Shown here piece after piece: positions 49,285-62,703 of a stretch of 64,000 nt of DNA. The position numbers and the translations under genes were made by a program. The notes under the pieces were generated by a model. The model saw only the letters and a list, made by a program, of their open reading frames with translations. It searched no databases and was not told the DNA's origin. The stretch covers positions 97,009,963 to 97,073,962 of the forward strand of contig CM048554.1 in NCBI GenBank assembly GCA_026413225.1, given 5' to 3'. The DNA comes from Otis tarda (lineage: Eukaryota > Chordata > Aves > Otidiformes > Otididae). Positions within the stretch are counted from its first letter, which is position 1. Every line of letters begins with the position of its first letter.

Positions 49285-50399
49285 ATTTTTATTGGGATAA
49301 AACCTCAGCTCTTTCTCACAGATGCTTTGGATGACCTTGAGTATCTCACTTCTCTTTGACTGTATTCCCAACCCTCTGGCTTCGTCTGTTTATATTGCTA
49401 GCACTTTCTCTTATTTTGTGTACAGACTCACAGACGTTAATCTGGCTATTTTGATGTTACATTCATACAAATGATAATAACAGGAGCAACAATAAGTGTG
49501 TGATGTGATTCTAAGTCTATAGGAAAAAAGTAATATTTCAATAGTGGTTTCTTTGCCAGAGGAAGATCAGCTGGAAATAAATTGTTTGTTAAGACTCTTA
49601 CATAAATGTACCCTTTCCAGAATTTAAGAGGGTCAAGGAGACTTAATGTGCATAAAGCTGAAGTCGTATTTTTGTATGGCTTGGTAGATTGTAACTGAAA
49701 TTATTCTCTCCTGTGAAAGTCACTGTAACTGAGTTCTGGAATCCCTGCAGTATTTAATTTCTCTGTGAGAGTTGCAGGGCAGCAGCAGCAAGGTAGTTTG
49801 AGTCAGTCTTCTTCTTTTTGAGGCTTTAGTTCACATTCAGCCAAAGAAGTTAAATTAATGTGGGTTTTTTTTGTTGTTGTCAGTAAGAGGCACAAAGAGA
49901 AATATATTACTTATAACTTCTATCTAGTGAGCAGTTATTGACTTCAAAAGAATGAGCACATCAGGCTTAGAGAGCCACTTAGTTCAGTTGTGCAAGGTCC
50001 CAGCATCCTAAATTGGCTGGAGTGAGAGGAACAGTGGTGTAAGGGAAGCATAAAAATTGTAGGGTTTGGAGCAATTTGGTCCTGTCTGTACGTGCTCAGC
50101 ACAATGTCAGAGTCAGTAAGAGCAACAAAATGTCACAGAGTGTCTTTGACCTCTTTTACACTGCTGCAAAATGTATTGTAAAACTGTAGAGGGATTGGGG
50201 AGACTGAAGTTTTGTGTGAGGTTTACACAGAAAAAAAAATTATTTGAGAGTGGAGTTAGGCACTCATGATTTTTAGTGATTTGGCTTGCTGACAAAATCC
50301 ACGAGGAGGAAAAAAGGGGCTAAGGTCATCTTCTGACAAAGCCTCTCCCAAGAGGGGTTACCTCTGCATTAATCTCTGTTTCTCTAGTTAAATAAGAGG
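49285..50399. other. Intronic stretch, nothing recognised
   Basis: About 1.1 kb of ordinary intronic sequence with no element recognised. Confidence 0.55.
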
Positions 50400-51320
50400 G
50401 GACGCATCTGCAGGGAGCCTCATCCCCTCCTGCATGGCAAGGAGCTGCCCCGGTGGTTGTGCCATCAGTAGGCCGGCCAGCCCACCTGTCAGAAAATGTC
50501 ATCCTCCTGTCCCCTGCAGAGGTCTCAGTGAGGGCAGTGACCTAGCTCAGCCTCCATACAGAGTGACAAAAAAGCAGGATGGTCCTGGTCGCCGTCTGGG
50601 ATGGCCTGAAGTGTCCTCTGGGGATGTGCCCCAGTGTGGCCTCACAACACCCAAGCCCCGTCTCCAGTGCTGCCATGAGAAGGCATTCATTCCTTCACTG
50701 GCCCTTAGTTGTGCAAACACGTGGCATGAACTGCCTGGATGGTGCATCCAGGCATAGGAGAAAGGCAGATGGTGAATTGTTTTCAACAAGTTTTTGTAGG
50801 GATTTTGTCTTGTTTTCTGCAGGTTTTTTAGGGGCAGGTCCCATTCTTTGGCAGTTTGTGGATACTTTACTCGGGCAGGGTTTGTTGTGAAGAGCTTTTT
50901 GCTTGCTTTTCCTTTTGCAGTCTCACTCCCAAAAATTGTTGGTGGGGGTTATTTATGTTTATTTTAATTTTTGTCTGCTATTGTGCTTTTTGTTTTCAGA
51001 GGGGAATTTGGGGGTTAGGTTTTTTGATTGTTTGTTTGTTTTCTGTTTCATTCAGCAGCCATTCCCTCTCACTGGCAGCTGCTCATGCAGGTTTATATCT
51101 TGTTCTGGTTTAGCTTTGCCCCGGACCCAGGCTGTGTCTTTCACCACCTTCTGGTAGCTTCTGGGGGCTTCCGCAGGTAACGGGTTCTGCAAGCTGCTCC
51201 CTCATTGGTGGGATCTTGCTTGTTAGCTGTTTCCTAATAGGTCTGTTGGTGATGTGAGGGGTTTCCTTTTTTTTTTTTATTTTAATCCTCCATGTTGCCC
51301 CTTCACTCCCCCACAACCAG
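50400..51320. other. GC-richer stretch of unknown nature
   Basis: The first 350 bp or so are clearly GC-richer than the neighbouring intron and have long open frames on both strands (50434-50757 +, 50547-50789 -). Their products have no recognisable motif. The rest is G/T-rich. It does not match the LTRs or CR1s seen elsewhere in the window. It could be an unlisted repeat, an old retroelement part or a noncoding exon. Confidence 0.4.
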
Positions 51321-52523
51321 ATTTTATGATAGGGAAGACACAGGTCAAATTTTCTGCTCTTAGAATAAGATAATCTTCATTACAAGGCCATGGCAAGTTT
51401 AAAGTACGTTTTCCTGAACGTTAGCGGGGAAGTCTCAATTATCTCCTTGTTTATTTTTCTCCCTCCTGTGAACTCATGGCATGTCTGCGGAGTGGCTGGC
51501 TCTCTTGGGCTGCCGTGTTGTGAAGCACTGCAGGTGAGGGATGTGCCTCATGTGATGAGGATCTGAAGAAGTTACAAAAGAAACTAAAGCAGTGGCTTTC
51601 AAAGTGTGAGGTAACTTTCTTAATGGATATTTGTGATAGCTCTGTGAATGTCAGGAGAGAATGAATAAAAGTAGAGGAAATCAGGTAAATCAAGCCTTCA
51701 GGTGTAAATGCTGATTGTTGTTCCTGAGTACTTAATTGTGAGATCTTAACTTTCAGTATCACTTTCTGTGGAGAATGTCTTATGTAGCTTAATGAGCAAG
51801 TTTTATACCACATCAGATAAAGTTAGGGGTAGCCCTGCATTTCCTGTTGTAGTTTGAGCTGTGGGATGCAATGGAAATGAGTGAAGGCATGAGAGCTGTC
51901 CTGTGGTGTGATGAATGGGATTCAGTTGTCTGGACAGGATTGCAAGTAGTGTTATAATGTGCAAAGGGGAATACAAACCATGGTGAAACCATGAACTAGT
52001 CTGATCAGCCCAGTGCTCCAGTGTACCTAATTGATACGGAAAAACACGTTAACAAATGCAGTTTAAGTTGTTAATTTTTTTTTTTCAATACCTGTCCTTT
52101 TTTTGGTGTTATGCTCACATTTCCAATGTCCTTCCATTTCCTAAAGGCTGACACTTCAAGTCTTCCTTATGCGAAATGTGGAGTAGGCTGAGTGATGAGG
52201 AGTGATGAGCCGTTAGCATTCTCATTTCGTCTCTGTGAGGGGCATGAGGCTGATGATGGGGGCTTCTTCCTCATTTGTTTTCAGGTCCACGTGGGTTTCT
52301 TTCATGTCTTTTCATATCACACCATGCTTCCTTCTCCTGGGCTGACAGCTGCAGCTCCCTACCCATAAAGGGCTATGGTTTGTATGGCAGTGGCTTGAGG
52401 TGTGTGTGTGACATCTTCTCCAGAGGGACCATCCCCAGTGCTGAAGCAGGAACAGGTGAGGCAGTAGTCTTTGAGCTCGACATAGATGCTATAACAAAGC
52501 AAATCCAGTTCAGGCCAGACAAG

Positions 52524-52570
52524 CTCAGACAAATCCTGAGACCCTGCAGTGGTCTCAGAATTTGTCCGAG
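52524..52570. repeat. Inverted repeat, 20-bp arms, 7-base loop
   Basis: The arms 52524-52543 and 52551-52570 pair at 18 of 20 positions around the loop CTGCAGT. The innermost part CTGAGACC/GGTCTCAG is perfect. Confidence 0.88.
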
Positions 52571-55500
52571 TCTGTGTCCTTCTCCTCTTAATAGCACAAA
52601 TCTCATTTACTGGAGTACAATAGGTGTTCAGTGCAATTGTAATTTCCCTTCTGAACCTGAGACAGACAGGGTAGTAAATACAATATGGGACCTCTGGGAA
52701 AGCTGAGCACTTCTGGAAAAGTAGTGGGAAGCCTGCTGGAATATATTAGATTGCCTAAATTGCCACTTAATATCTCTATGTAGGTGACTGAATCCCAGCC
52801 ATAACACTATAGCTAGCAAGCAAGGGCTAGGAAACAAAAATAAGCAGAAGTCACTACACCCTGCTGATTGCAAGCAGGAAGCCTTTAGTCAAGAGAGTAT
52901 AAAGGAAGTTCTAAACAGAGCTTAACAAGAAGAGTGCACCAAATTGAGTAGATAATGGAGGCGTTCAAGGTTGGAGAAGCAGTTTTAAGCAGATAAGGAT
53001 TCGAACAGAACTTTCAACTTATTCCTAAAAGATGGGAGAGTAGTTGCATTGTAATATAACTGTTTTGAATGGACAAGAGAGGATTAATGTTGAAGGTGCA
53101 GAAAAAAAATGATGAGTTAAGATGGATAATACATTATTTCTACTACTAAATTTTACAAATACAGTTTATGACTGAGCAGTACCTAACACTGTCTTTATGC
53201 TAATACTCATCATGTCCATTTTGGGGGAGGGGGGGAGTGGAAAAGGGGAGAATAATCTACTCCTTAGCTTAAATCAGGAACAGACGATGATCTGTTGGCA
53301 GCAGCATTGGTAGCTTAGCACAGATAATCATTATTATTTGTAAGATACCAGACAATGTAAGGAAGGCATAAGCTTTTCCTTCTCATATGCAATAGGTATG
53401 CTTGCCCTGAAGGGGAAAATCTTGTGCTAAGGAAAGAGAAAGATTTGAAGTTAGAGGAAAAAAAATTACATTTTACATTCAGTCTCACTTAGAAAGTGCG
53501 AGTACTGATTTCTGTAAATGTTCTTGTTTATCCTTAATATCTGTTTTAATTTTCTGCTTTAACCAAAGGTAAAGGTATGTATTAGTAACAAAGTCTAGAG
53601 GTTTTTTTGTTAGTATACAGGATGTTGCAATTACACAGAATAAGAAGAAAATAAAATAATGTTGTAGTTAGTGTGAAGAGCTCTTTTTTAAAGTGGGTTC
53701 TTGTTTCATCCCCATGGACACCTATACAATCTTTCCAAGAAGCTGGCTTGTCGTACTGTTCTACATCATTCTTCCAGACTCATCTTGAATAAAGGAATAA
53801 ATACATGTTAAAAATAGCAAAGTAAGTACTGTGTTTGCACTCAAATTGTTCTTCACAACTTCTCTCCTCTTTTTCCCCACTACTTTATTTTATTGTGTCA
53901 AAACTGTTTTGAGCTCTCCAAGAGTTATTATAGCTTTGTCCAGCCTCTCAAAGAGTTGCTCTGACTTCTTGCGTGGGAATGCTGTTTTTAAGTGTTTTAA
54001 CTACATTGTTGGCAGTCAAGTATGTCCCTTGATAAATAAAATGACCTGACAGTGTTTTTCTATACTGCTATTAAATGGAGTTATATGCTCTCCTAAAATG
54101 TCTGCTACACAGTATTGCTGTCGATGCTAGTAATCTGGACAGACTACAATATTGTCTGATCATGCTTCTGGGGAATCTAAGGTAACAGTTTTGATTTTAA
54201 ATGAGTTGTTCCTAGCTATTAGAGACATTTTTTATATGTCACAGTTTCTCATGCTATGGTAGCTCACCAGCCTTCTTCCCTGACCACCACCATGGGAGAA
54301 CTTTTAGTATATATCTCTTCAACCAAAGAAACAATAGCAGTCACTAGTCATGAGCAAGTGGGATTTTTTCCAGATGACACTATTGCTCCCCTTTCAAAAG
54401 TCAACCTGTGTTCGGAAGGGATTATTTTTCGTCAGAGTGTTTCCAAATTTCGTAGTGCTTAGTACTAGAAGTACTCAGCAGACCCTTGAGGTGGAGAGTG
54501 CACTAGAGGTATGAGAAAAAGATGTACGGGAAAAGATCAAACTAAATTTTAAGTTTGGTTGTCTCTCTCAGTATGTTGCATTAAAATTTTGGTGTCCAGA
54601 CTGCATAAGAGACATGCTTCATATGCAAAACCAAGAATTCACTGTAGGTCTAATTGAAAATTTAACAGTCTTGCCAAAGAAGTGTTATAAGTCCAGTTAC
54701 AAAAGTAGTAAGACTTACTGTGCAAGTTACTGAATTGTTGCAGTTCAGTCACAGTAATAATAGCTTAATAGTTAAAATGGACAAACAAACTTTCCACTTT
54801 CAATGGTTTCGTTCAGAGGGAAAGGGTTATGATGAGTTGCCGTCCTGAATCCTTTGTCAAGGGAGTGTGGTGGGGGCTTCTTCCTTCTCATACTTGAGGG
54901 GCTCATACTAGAGGATGCTTTTAAGCATTTTCTGTCACGTTCTACATTTTCCTTCTGCATTTTCTTCTACATTTTCTTTCTGTGTTACATATGCATTTGT
55001 TACATAAGGTCTGGTTTATTTATGTTGGAAGCTTGTCTTTTGTTACTCTTAAAGCCAGTTTCACCCAGCTCCAAATGTATCATCTTTTCAGTGATCAGTA
55101 GTTAGTCAGTGATTTGTGTATGGCCTTGATCTGCCATCCCGTGTTTATATTTTTCAAAACCTCTACTGTTATCCAGTATTTGTATTCCACAATACCACAT
55201 AGTTTATTCTGTGCACAATAAACTGTGTCATTAGAATAGTACTGTTTATCACTATCCTATCTGCTACTCACAGAGCTGTATCAGAATTGTTATAACGAGA
55301 GACATAACACCACACAATTGTACAAAGATGAGCAAAACACAAACAAATTTGCTAACAGCCTGCTAGAGCTAAAAAAGCTAAAACAAAACTCCAGGCAAAT
55401 GTAAGACAAGTCCAGACAAATTATGCCTGATAAGCCCCAGTCCAGTGACCTTGCAGTGTTAGAAGAAACCCTGTGGTTTCTCCTTCAGTTATACTGTATC

Positions 55501-56170
55501 TACTGAGCTAAAGGACAACAAAAGTGAGACACAGGGGGACAAACTCTATTGATACTGTTTGTAAAACCGAGAATATATTGTCGAATGGGACTTATTACAG
55601 TTCACTGGGTTTTGAACCATTCAAAGTCAAAATAAGACTAACACTGAGAATCATCTGAGACAGCCACTGTGAAATGATCCCTGGGGATTTTAACAATAAG
55701 CTAAAGTGGGTAAGAGAGGTTGGTATTGGCAGTAAATAGCAGCCTGCTAATGAGGTGCTCACAATTCTGTATAACTGTATTATCAGAGTTGGGAAGTACA
55801 GAGGTCTTAAATAGTACTTGCAAAACTAAACCAAAGTAGTGCAGAATGTTTTATATCAGAAATGTTATCTCTCTGGGTAATTTCTCTTCTCTCCTCTATG
55901 CTTGTTTTATAAGCTAATATACACAAAGGAGTTTAAGTCAAGCACTTAATGTAAAGTAGCATGAAATAATAGCAGTGATCTCTCACATTAGATCCTGTAG
56001 TTGTTCACAAAAGAAAAGTAAAGGAACGGCATAACAAAAAATAGAAAAAGCAAACAAAAAAAAAACCCACCACACAACTGAGCAACTCGGCTGTAGTACA
56101 GATCAAGTACCAACCTTTACTGGTGCTGACAAAGATCAGTTACAAGGTGAATTTGTGAGCAGTCAGTGGA

Positions 56171-56217
56171 AGTAAGTTAACCTGCAGTCAGAGAGTAAGT
56201 TAACCTTGCAGACAGAG
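56171..56217. repeat. 23-24 bp tandem duplication
   Basis: AGTAAGTTAACCTGCAGTCA (56171 on) is repeated from 56194 as AGTAAGTTAACCTTGCAGAC, with one inserted base and one mismatch. Confidence 0.88.
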
Positions 56218-56310
56218 ACTGAGAAAGCAACAGTCTTCTGGCAAGTTTTTGTGGCAGTGAGAAGGGCCACCAACTCCCCAGAGCTCTCTCACTTTCATAC
56301 TTCAAATTGA

Positions 56311-56796
56311 GAAGTAAGAGTAAGGGAATTCTCCCATTTTAAAAAACAGAAATAAGGAAGATCCGGGAAACTACAGGCGTCTCTCCTAGGAAGACAGGCT
56401 GAGAGAGCTGGGGCTGTTCAGGCTGGAGAAGAGAAGGCTCTAGGGAGACCTTATAGCAGTCTTCTGGTACTTAAAGTGGGCCTATAATGAACAACGAGGA
56501 GAAACTCTTTAGCAGGACCTGTTGTGATATGACAAGGGGTAATGGTTTTCAAATAGAAGGAGGTAGATTTAGACTAGATAGAAGAAAAAAGTTTTTCCAG
56601 TGGTGGTGGTGAAACATTGGAACAGGTTGCCCAGAGATGTGGTAGATGCCCCATCCCTGGAAACATTCAAGGCTAGTTTGGATGAGTGTCTGAGCAACCT
56701 GATCTAGTTGAAGATGTCCATGCTTCTTGCAGGGAGGTTGGGCTAGATGACCTTTAAAGGTCACTTCTAACCCAAAGTATTCTATGATTCTATGAG
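56311..56796 (+). mobile_element. CR1 LINE, internally deleted
   Basis: The first 70 bp or so match the reverse-transcriptase region at 47874-47937 (AGGGAA...TTTTAAAAA...AACTACAGG). The sequence then jumps to the end of ORF2 (TCTCCTAGGAAGACAGGCTG, equivalent to about 48871 onward) and runs to the tail TTCTATGATTCTATGA. About 935 bp are missing relative to the 47790 copy. Confidence 0.9.
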
Positions 56797-59719
56797 TACA
56801 ACCATGTCCAACTTCCAAAAATGCAAATACACTCCCTCTAGTCAACCAGCCATGCTGATCATCCCAGGCGTCCACAAAAACATAACAGCATTCACATACA
56901 AAACCACGACAATGATCAGTATGGATTGCCTGATCTTGTTCTTTCTCTCTGACTGGTGGTCTTGATTTTCACTACTGAAACTTTCATACAACCTCTCCAT
57001 CCTTATTCTCAGATAAATCCATATTCATGGATCACTCAAATATTAGTATGGACCTAAAGTGCAATATCCATACTCACACCACAGGCCCCTTACCCAGTTG
57101 CAAGCTCAGACCTAGGGTCTTTCTAGATGTTGGTCTTCTTGCTGCCTAGTCCAGCTTTAAGTTAATTCACTGCTGATATCCACACACACAATAGAGTAAG
57201 GGACACACAGAAAATAGTTAATAATGGAATTTAGTAAGAGGATAGCACAGACTATGGAGATTTGGTGGCGGGACTGCCCAGGGAAGCATACTAAGCTTGT
57301 TTACACATGACTACTACTTTCTATTGCTATTCCCATCACATACATGATAATGTTATTTCGTTTTTTGCTAGTTAGAAGAGTCTGGTTGAACCTCCCCACT
57401 GTTGTGCTCGACAATGTCACAGCGGTTAGTGACCTGAAAGGTCTTGTGTTTGTTACCTCTCGCTCCTTAAGGTTTGCGTCATTCTATTGCATTTATTGCT
57501 TTTCCTATGCTTTCTGCTTTTTCTTTATGATGAAAAGCTGTTAAATAGATATCCTTACAAACCACGTATCCTTACACGACGTCCTTAAGGAAGTATGTGA
57601 CTAATCCAAGTTTAAGAAGTGGTTTGGATTTAGGTTTGAGATGTGCTGTGTCTCAGAAATACTCCTAAGTCTAGAGCAACATCTTTGGTAGCTGAAATAT
57701 AAGAAAAAAATAAACTTCAAAGACTACATTTCTTTTCAGTCAGTATTTTATAATCCAGTATATATTCCTATAGATTTCTCCCTCAGGTTGGCTTTCAGCT
57801 TGGAACAATGAGTGCTTTGCATGTTCTTTAGGAAATTGAAATCCCCGACTGCAGTCACTTGTCCATAGTCTGTAATTTTTCAAAATAAAATACTTATCAT
57901 AAACAATATTTGATTCTTGCTATTTATAAACAGGAAATAATTCAAATTGCAGAGATACTCAGAGTAATTAATAACTTTAGAGAGCAAAAAAGTAAATAAG
58001 TTTTTTAGTTAACTGGCTTTATAAATATAAAATCTCACTATAGATATAAAACTTCTAGTAATATAACCCTGATAATGAAATTCATCTCACTTAAATCTAC
58101 TTTGCAAAAATTAGGCATCTGTGTAAACAAGTTGCATGGGTCCTGCTAATACTGAATTAAGCAACAGACACCCCCAAACTATGAATTGTCACTTCCTGAA
58201 ATAAAAAGTTCAACTGCTTTCTGGAGATTGCAAAGTAAGATAGATATCTAAAGTGGTAGGAATTGCTTTCTGGAAGCACCAGCCTTCAGAGATCTTAGAT
58301 CATTGGGAGTGGAGGGCAGTACAAATAAAAATTGATTTACTTCATTTTCTGTCTTGGCTCTAATAGTCTGGAGACCATTTTGGCTATATTTGTCATAATT
58401 TGGTGGCTATTCCTGCACAAAGAGATCACGAAGACATTAAGAAGTTATGCCTTTAAGTGGATCTATATAAAATCTACTAATTCAAAAGCTGGGTGGTGGC
58501 TTTTCATCAGTCCTGCAAGGACACACGCACACACTCATGACAGCTCCTCCTTTAATTCTGCCCACACTTCTGATGTTTGAAGAAATGCATCTAGTTTCCA
58601 GTTGGGTAGATCAATAAAATAAAGAAAGGAGTGTGTTGACTCTAATATACTTTCATCAAGGCTTAGCCATTCTGGTTATTTTGCTATATTCATTCCAGCC
58701 TGATCGTCCACAGATTAACCTTTTTTATAACACTGTCACACCCCACCAACTGTGATTTAGCAAGTACGTAATTTATCACTTAATAAGAATGTCCATGTTA
58801 TCCACAGTGGGAGATTTTACTGGCAGTAAAATCTACTTTTTCTCTTAGGGAAAATAAAGACTGTATCCAAGTGGACTGAGGAAGTTTAAGGTCTCTTTTA
58901 ATAAGAATGACCTTAGAAAGAACAGAACTTTTTATTAGCAAATCTTTAGTATATGTTTTGGTGGTTCTGAGACATTCTATGAGAATAAAGACCCTTATTG
59001 GCCAGATATTTTTATAAGTAAAAAGGCAGACAATGTCTTGAGTAGTTTTGTGTGTTCTGAGTAGTAAAAATACTACTACAGGAATAAAGCTCAAAATATG
59101 GTCCTTACTGCCCTACCATTGCATTGTCTTTTTTTTTTTTTTTTCTCTAGAGGTGATAGTTTATCTATTTTTTTTTTAACTCTTTTTCAAGCACAGAAAA
59201 AAGCTGAAAAGTTGTAGAGCTTCCAGCTCCAATCTTGTCTAAACTACCCGAATCTGATTTGGGCTGTTATATGCAACATTCCTCCTCTGGGAAGAAGGAT
59301 GCCTTGCACTAGAGTATTTTGCATAGTATGCTGACAGGTTACTTTTCTAAGAGGACTAAGAATAAACTTCTTCTGTTTCCTTCATTCCTTAGAAAGTGTC
59401 AGTGTATCCGTTCATTTTTCCTCACATTTACCCTCGTGAATCTAAATCTCAGGCAATAATACGTAGTAGAGATGGGGCCAAAAACCAGTGATAAATGTCT
59501 GATGACTTTAAACTAGTCAGATTTCTGTAAGCCTATCGTAAGTTCTGACTATTAGTTAAAATCTGAGGCTGTTAAAATGAACATATGGATAAGGTCACAA
59601 ACTTATGGTTCATAGTTGCTATTCTAACACCAGTCTCCAAAAGAATGGCACTATTCATTACCCTTTTCAAATTCATTTTGCCTTTGCAAAGCTACGTTCT
59701 GTAGAAACTGATGGTGAAT
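56797..59719. other. Intronic stretch, nothing recognised
   Basis: About 2.9 kb of AT-rich sequence. No gene or element recognised. Confidence 0.55.
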
Positions 59720-60270
59720 ACAGAGAATCATAGAATCTTTAAGGTTAGAGAGGAGCTCCAAGATCACCAAGTCCAACTGTCAACCTAATACCATCATATC
59801 TATTAAACCATATCCTGAAGTGGCACATCTACTCGTTCTTTGAACGCCTCCACAGATGGTGACTCCACCACTTCCTTGGGCAGCCTATTCCAGTGCCTGA
59901 TCACTCTCAGTAAGTAAAACCTCCCTTGCCACAACTTGGGGCCATTTCCAGTCATCCTATCATTAGTTAACTTGGGAGAAGAGACCAGTACCTGCCTCCC
60001 TACAACCTGCTTTCAGGTAGTTGTAGAGAGTGATGAGGTCTACCCTCAGCCCCCTCTTCTCCAGACTAAACAATCCCACTTCCCTCAACTGCTCCTCATA
60101 AGACTTGTGCTCCAGACCCCTCACCAGCTTTGTTGTCCTTCTCTGGACGTGCTCCAGCAACTCAATGTCCTTCTTGTACTGAGGGGCCCAAAACTGAACA
60201 TAGTATCGGAGATGTGACCTCACCAGTGCTGAGTACAGGGGCACAATCACTTTCCTACTCCTTACTATAC
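59720..60270 (-). mobile_element. CR1 LINE 3' end, 5'-truncated, different subfamily
   Basis: Starts ACAGAGAATCATAGAATC and continues with AAGATCACCAAGTCCAACTG, a tail type unlike the 33307 and 47790 copies. On the - strand, 60250-59963 reads [40 protein letters not shown] and [12 protein letters not shown], the end of CR1 ORF2. About 550 bp remain. The tail and protein differences suggest an older subfamily. Confidence 0.9.
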
Positions 60271-62343
60271 TGAAGTTCCTGAATATAAGAATCAGAACAT
60301 TTAGAAGATCTGAACCTAGATCTCTTAGACTATGTATGTGACTCCTCTTTTCGAGTTAATTTTTCTCTAATAAAATTTGTTCTTACAGCTCTAAAATATT
60401 TTAGTAATTGAATGACTTCTCCCATAAACTAAGGAAGAAAGAAAGCAGGAAAAAAAAGATGACTCTTGTTACTTCTAGGAGGGACTCTGATACTAACATG
60501 ATAGGAATGTAACTGTAGACTAATAAATGGAAGAAAGCCCTCTAAAATCAAATATACACTCAAGTGTGCTATTAGTATTTTTTTTCTTTTTGATTCACAG
60601 TCATTATTCTTTAAAACAGAACTAACATTTCCTGACAACCATGGAGAGCTATAATTTATTTTTACTTTATTCTAAGCAAAATTTTACTTCAGAGGTAAAT
60701 AAACTTGCTTCATTCTTGACAGTTCCTCCAAGGAGAATTCAGAGGAGGGAAGGAAATGAAAAAAAGTAACATGATATGCCAGACCTGTAGCTTGGGGAAA
60801 GCTGCATTGTCAGTGTTCTAAAATTAACAATCACAGTATCACCCTTGGGAAGAGTTTTAGAGAAAATAATCTGAGAAAAGCTCTCTTGGGAGACTTCTGT
60901 AAGTTCCCTACTGGCTGCTTTCTCAATTTCTCTCTGTAGAAACATGTTTCAAAGCACATCAGGAGAAGCAATTTTCTGTAGTATTAGTGATAAGGCAGCT
61001 GGCTCATATTACTTTAAACTCAGAGTCATTGAGCTTATGAAGACAATCAGTTTAACCCACCAGTGAAACCACAGTAACAACAAAGATCTATGCTGATCCA
61101 GCCTAGGATCCCAGAAATCACTAAGAGTTCACGCACACATGCACACAAAAGTCAGTGGCTTTTTCCCCCCGTCAAATTTTCAGAATCTAAAAGCAATAGA
61201 ATTTTTTTTTGTTTGGTTTGGTTTTGTATACCATACACACTGTTTATGTCATCTGCTGTATCACCACCAGCATCTACAATTCTCAGATCAGATGAATGGC
61301 CAGACAGCAGATAATTCGCTTTGATGCATTACTTGCATTTTTCAGTTTTTCATACAGAATTACTGCATCTGAGATTAATGTGATAAAAGTTCAAAAACTA
61401 TAGCTGGTGAAACATGCGTGGGATAGTTTCCAGCAACGTGAGCTCATTATTTGACTTGTCGCACATTCACATTTTTAGTGTTACTTGAAGGCCCTAATAG
61501 AGATCACTGTGAAAGTTTTTTGAAATGCATGATGGCAAGCTTAGAATAGTGATATATCTGGATTAAAGGTGTCTCAGCTGAAGTTGTTTGCCTGTAGAAG
61601 TTAATTCTAAAGCAATAAGGTGCTTGGTCGTTGTTAGATAACTATAAAAGCTTCCTCTCTGAATACTGTATCGGTGGCATCCTCATAACTCTGAATCTCA
61701 CCTTCAGAAAAGAAGTATATGGAAAGTTTCAGTAACTTGTTAAGTGAAACAAGAATGCTAGAAAAGATTCTACTGACAGTAGTTTTTTATTTGAATCAAA
61801 TTAATGTTATAGTCATGGATGGTCAAAGGATGTAAGAGAAGCAAGGATTATGGAGTGAGATAACTAAACTAGTATCAGTTGATTTAGGATACAAACTTTC
61901 TTTGCAAATTCTGCCTTTTTTCAGATGGGCTGTGATGTGTTAGTGGGCAGGAGTATGCAGATCTAATGGTTCATACAAATTTTCTTGACCATTTCTTTTA
62001 ACATCAACTATGGCATTGTGAGAAATAGAATGAAAAAAACCACACCAAAAACATTGTCACCAGACAATGCTATTTTGCATTGGCTCATCAATTATCTTTT
62101 TAATTTTTTTTTTCTGTACAGAGTATGCTTAGAGTACAGATCAGTTCATGAAGAAATGTGTGTAATATTACTGTTTTTCTGAGATTTTTCTGAGTTCCTT
62201 AGCAAGGTTCTGGGAAGCTCTGAAGAGGCATGGTCTCTTTCTTAATTACTGTAAACAGAATTAATTGTTGAGGTAGGGAAATCAATTGAGTATTTCAGTA
62301 GTTATGTAGAAATCTCTAGAAATCTCAAAGAAGCGCATAGCTT
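60271..62343. other. Intronic stretch, nothing recognised
   Basis: About 2 kb of AT-rich sequence with no gene or element recognised. Confidence 0.55.
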
Positions 62344-62703
62344 TGTGGTGGGTTGATCTTGTCTGACTGCCAGATGCCCAGTCAGCCACTCCCTCTTCTC
62401 AACAGGATGGGGGAAGAAAAGAAGATGGAAAAACTCCATGGTCTAAATAAACACAGGGAGATCTCACTGGCAAACAGATTTGTCTTGGGGAAAATTAAAT
62501 TTATTACCAATTAAAAATAATAGGATGGTGAGAAATAAAGACAAAAACTAGAACACCTCCCCCCCTCCCCTTTTTCCCAGGCTTAACTTTACCTCTTTGT
62601 TTCCTGACCCCTCTACCTCCTTCACCCTCCTCCCTCCTCTGAGTTGTGCAGGGGAGGTTGCAGGGAATGGGAGGCTTGTGGTCATTCCTTGTTTGACCTG
62701 ATG
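62344..62703 (-). mobile_element. Truncated LTR fossil, avian ERVL-like
   Basis: The left edge TGTGGTGGGTTGATCTTGTC, then GCCAGATGCCCAGTCAGCCA, AAACACAGGGAGA, TTGTCTTGGGGAAA, an AATAAA (reverse) region and the C-run block followed by GGGAATGGGAGGCTTGTGGTCA, match the first third of the avian LTR type seen at 2338 and, more loosely, in copies A-D. The promoter-side part is missing. Old remnant. Confidence 0.78.

Larger units (their letters stand above)
51321..56310. other. Intronic stretch with a hairpin and a small tandem duplication
   Basis: About 5 kb with no recognised gene. It contains the hairpin at 52524-52570, a G-rich run at 53223-53248 and the duplication at 56171-56217. The 143-codon frame at 52275-52706 runs through the hairpin and matches nothing known to me. 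Confidence 0.5.

Noticed and set aside
50434-50789. Overlapping open frames on both strands in the GC-richer stretch
   Set aside because: Both strands are open, as expected from composition. No domain and no splice-site support.
52275-52706. 143-codon frame on the + strand
   Set aside because: It reads through an 18-of-20 hairpin and has no recognisable domain. Treated as chance.
52950-52975. Short similarity to the CR1 GGAGGCGTTCAAGG motif
   Set aside because: Too short and without any flanking CR1 sequence. Could be chance.
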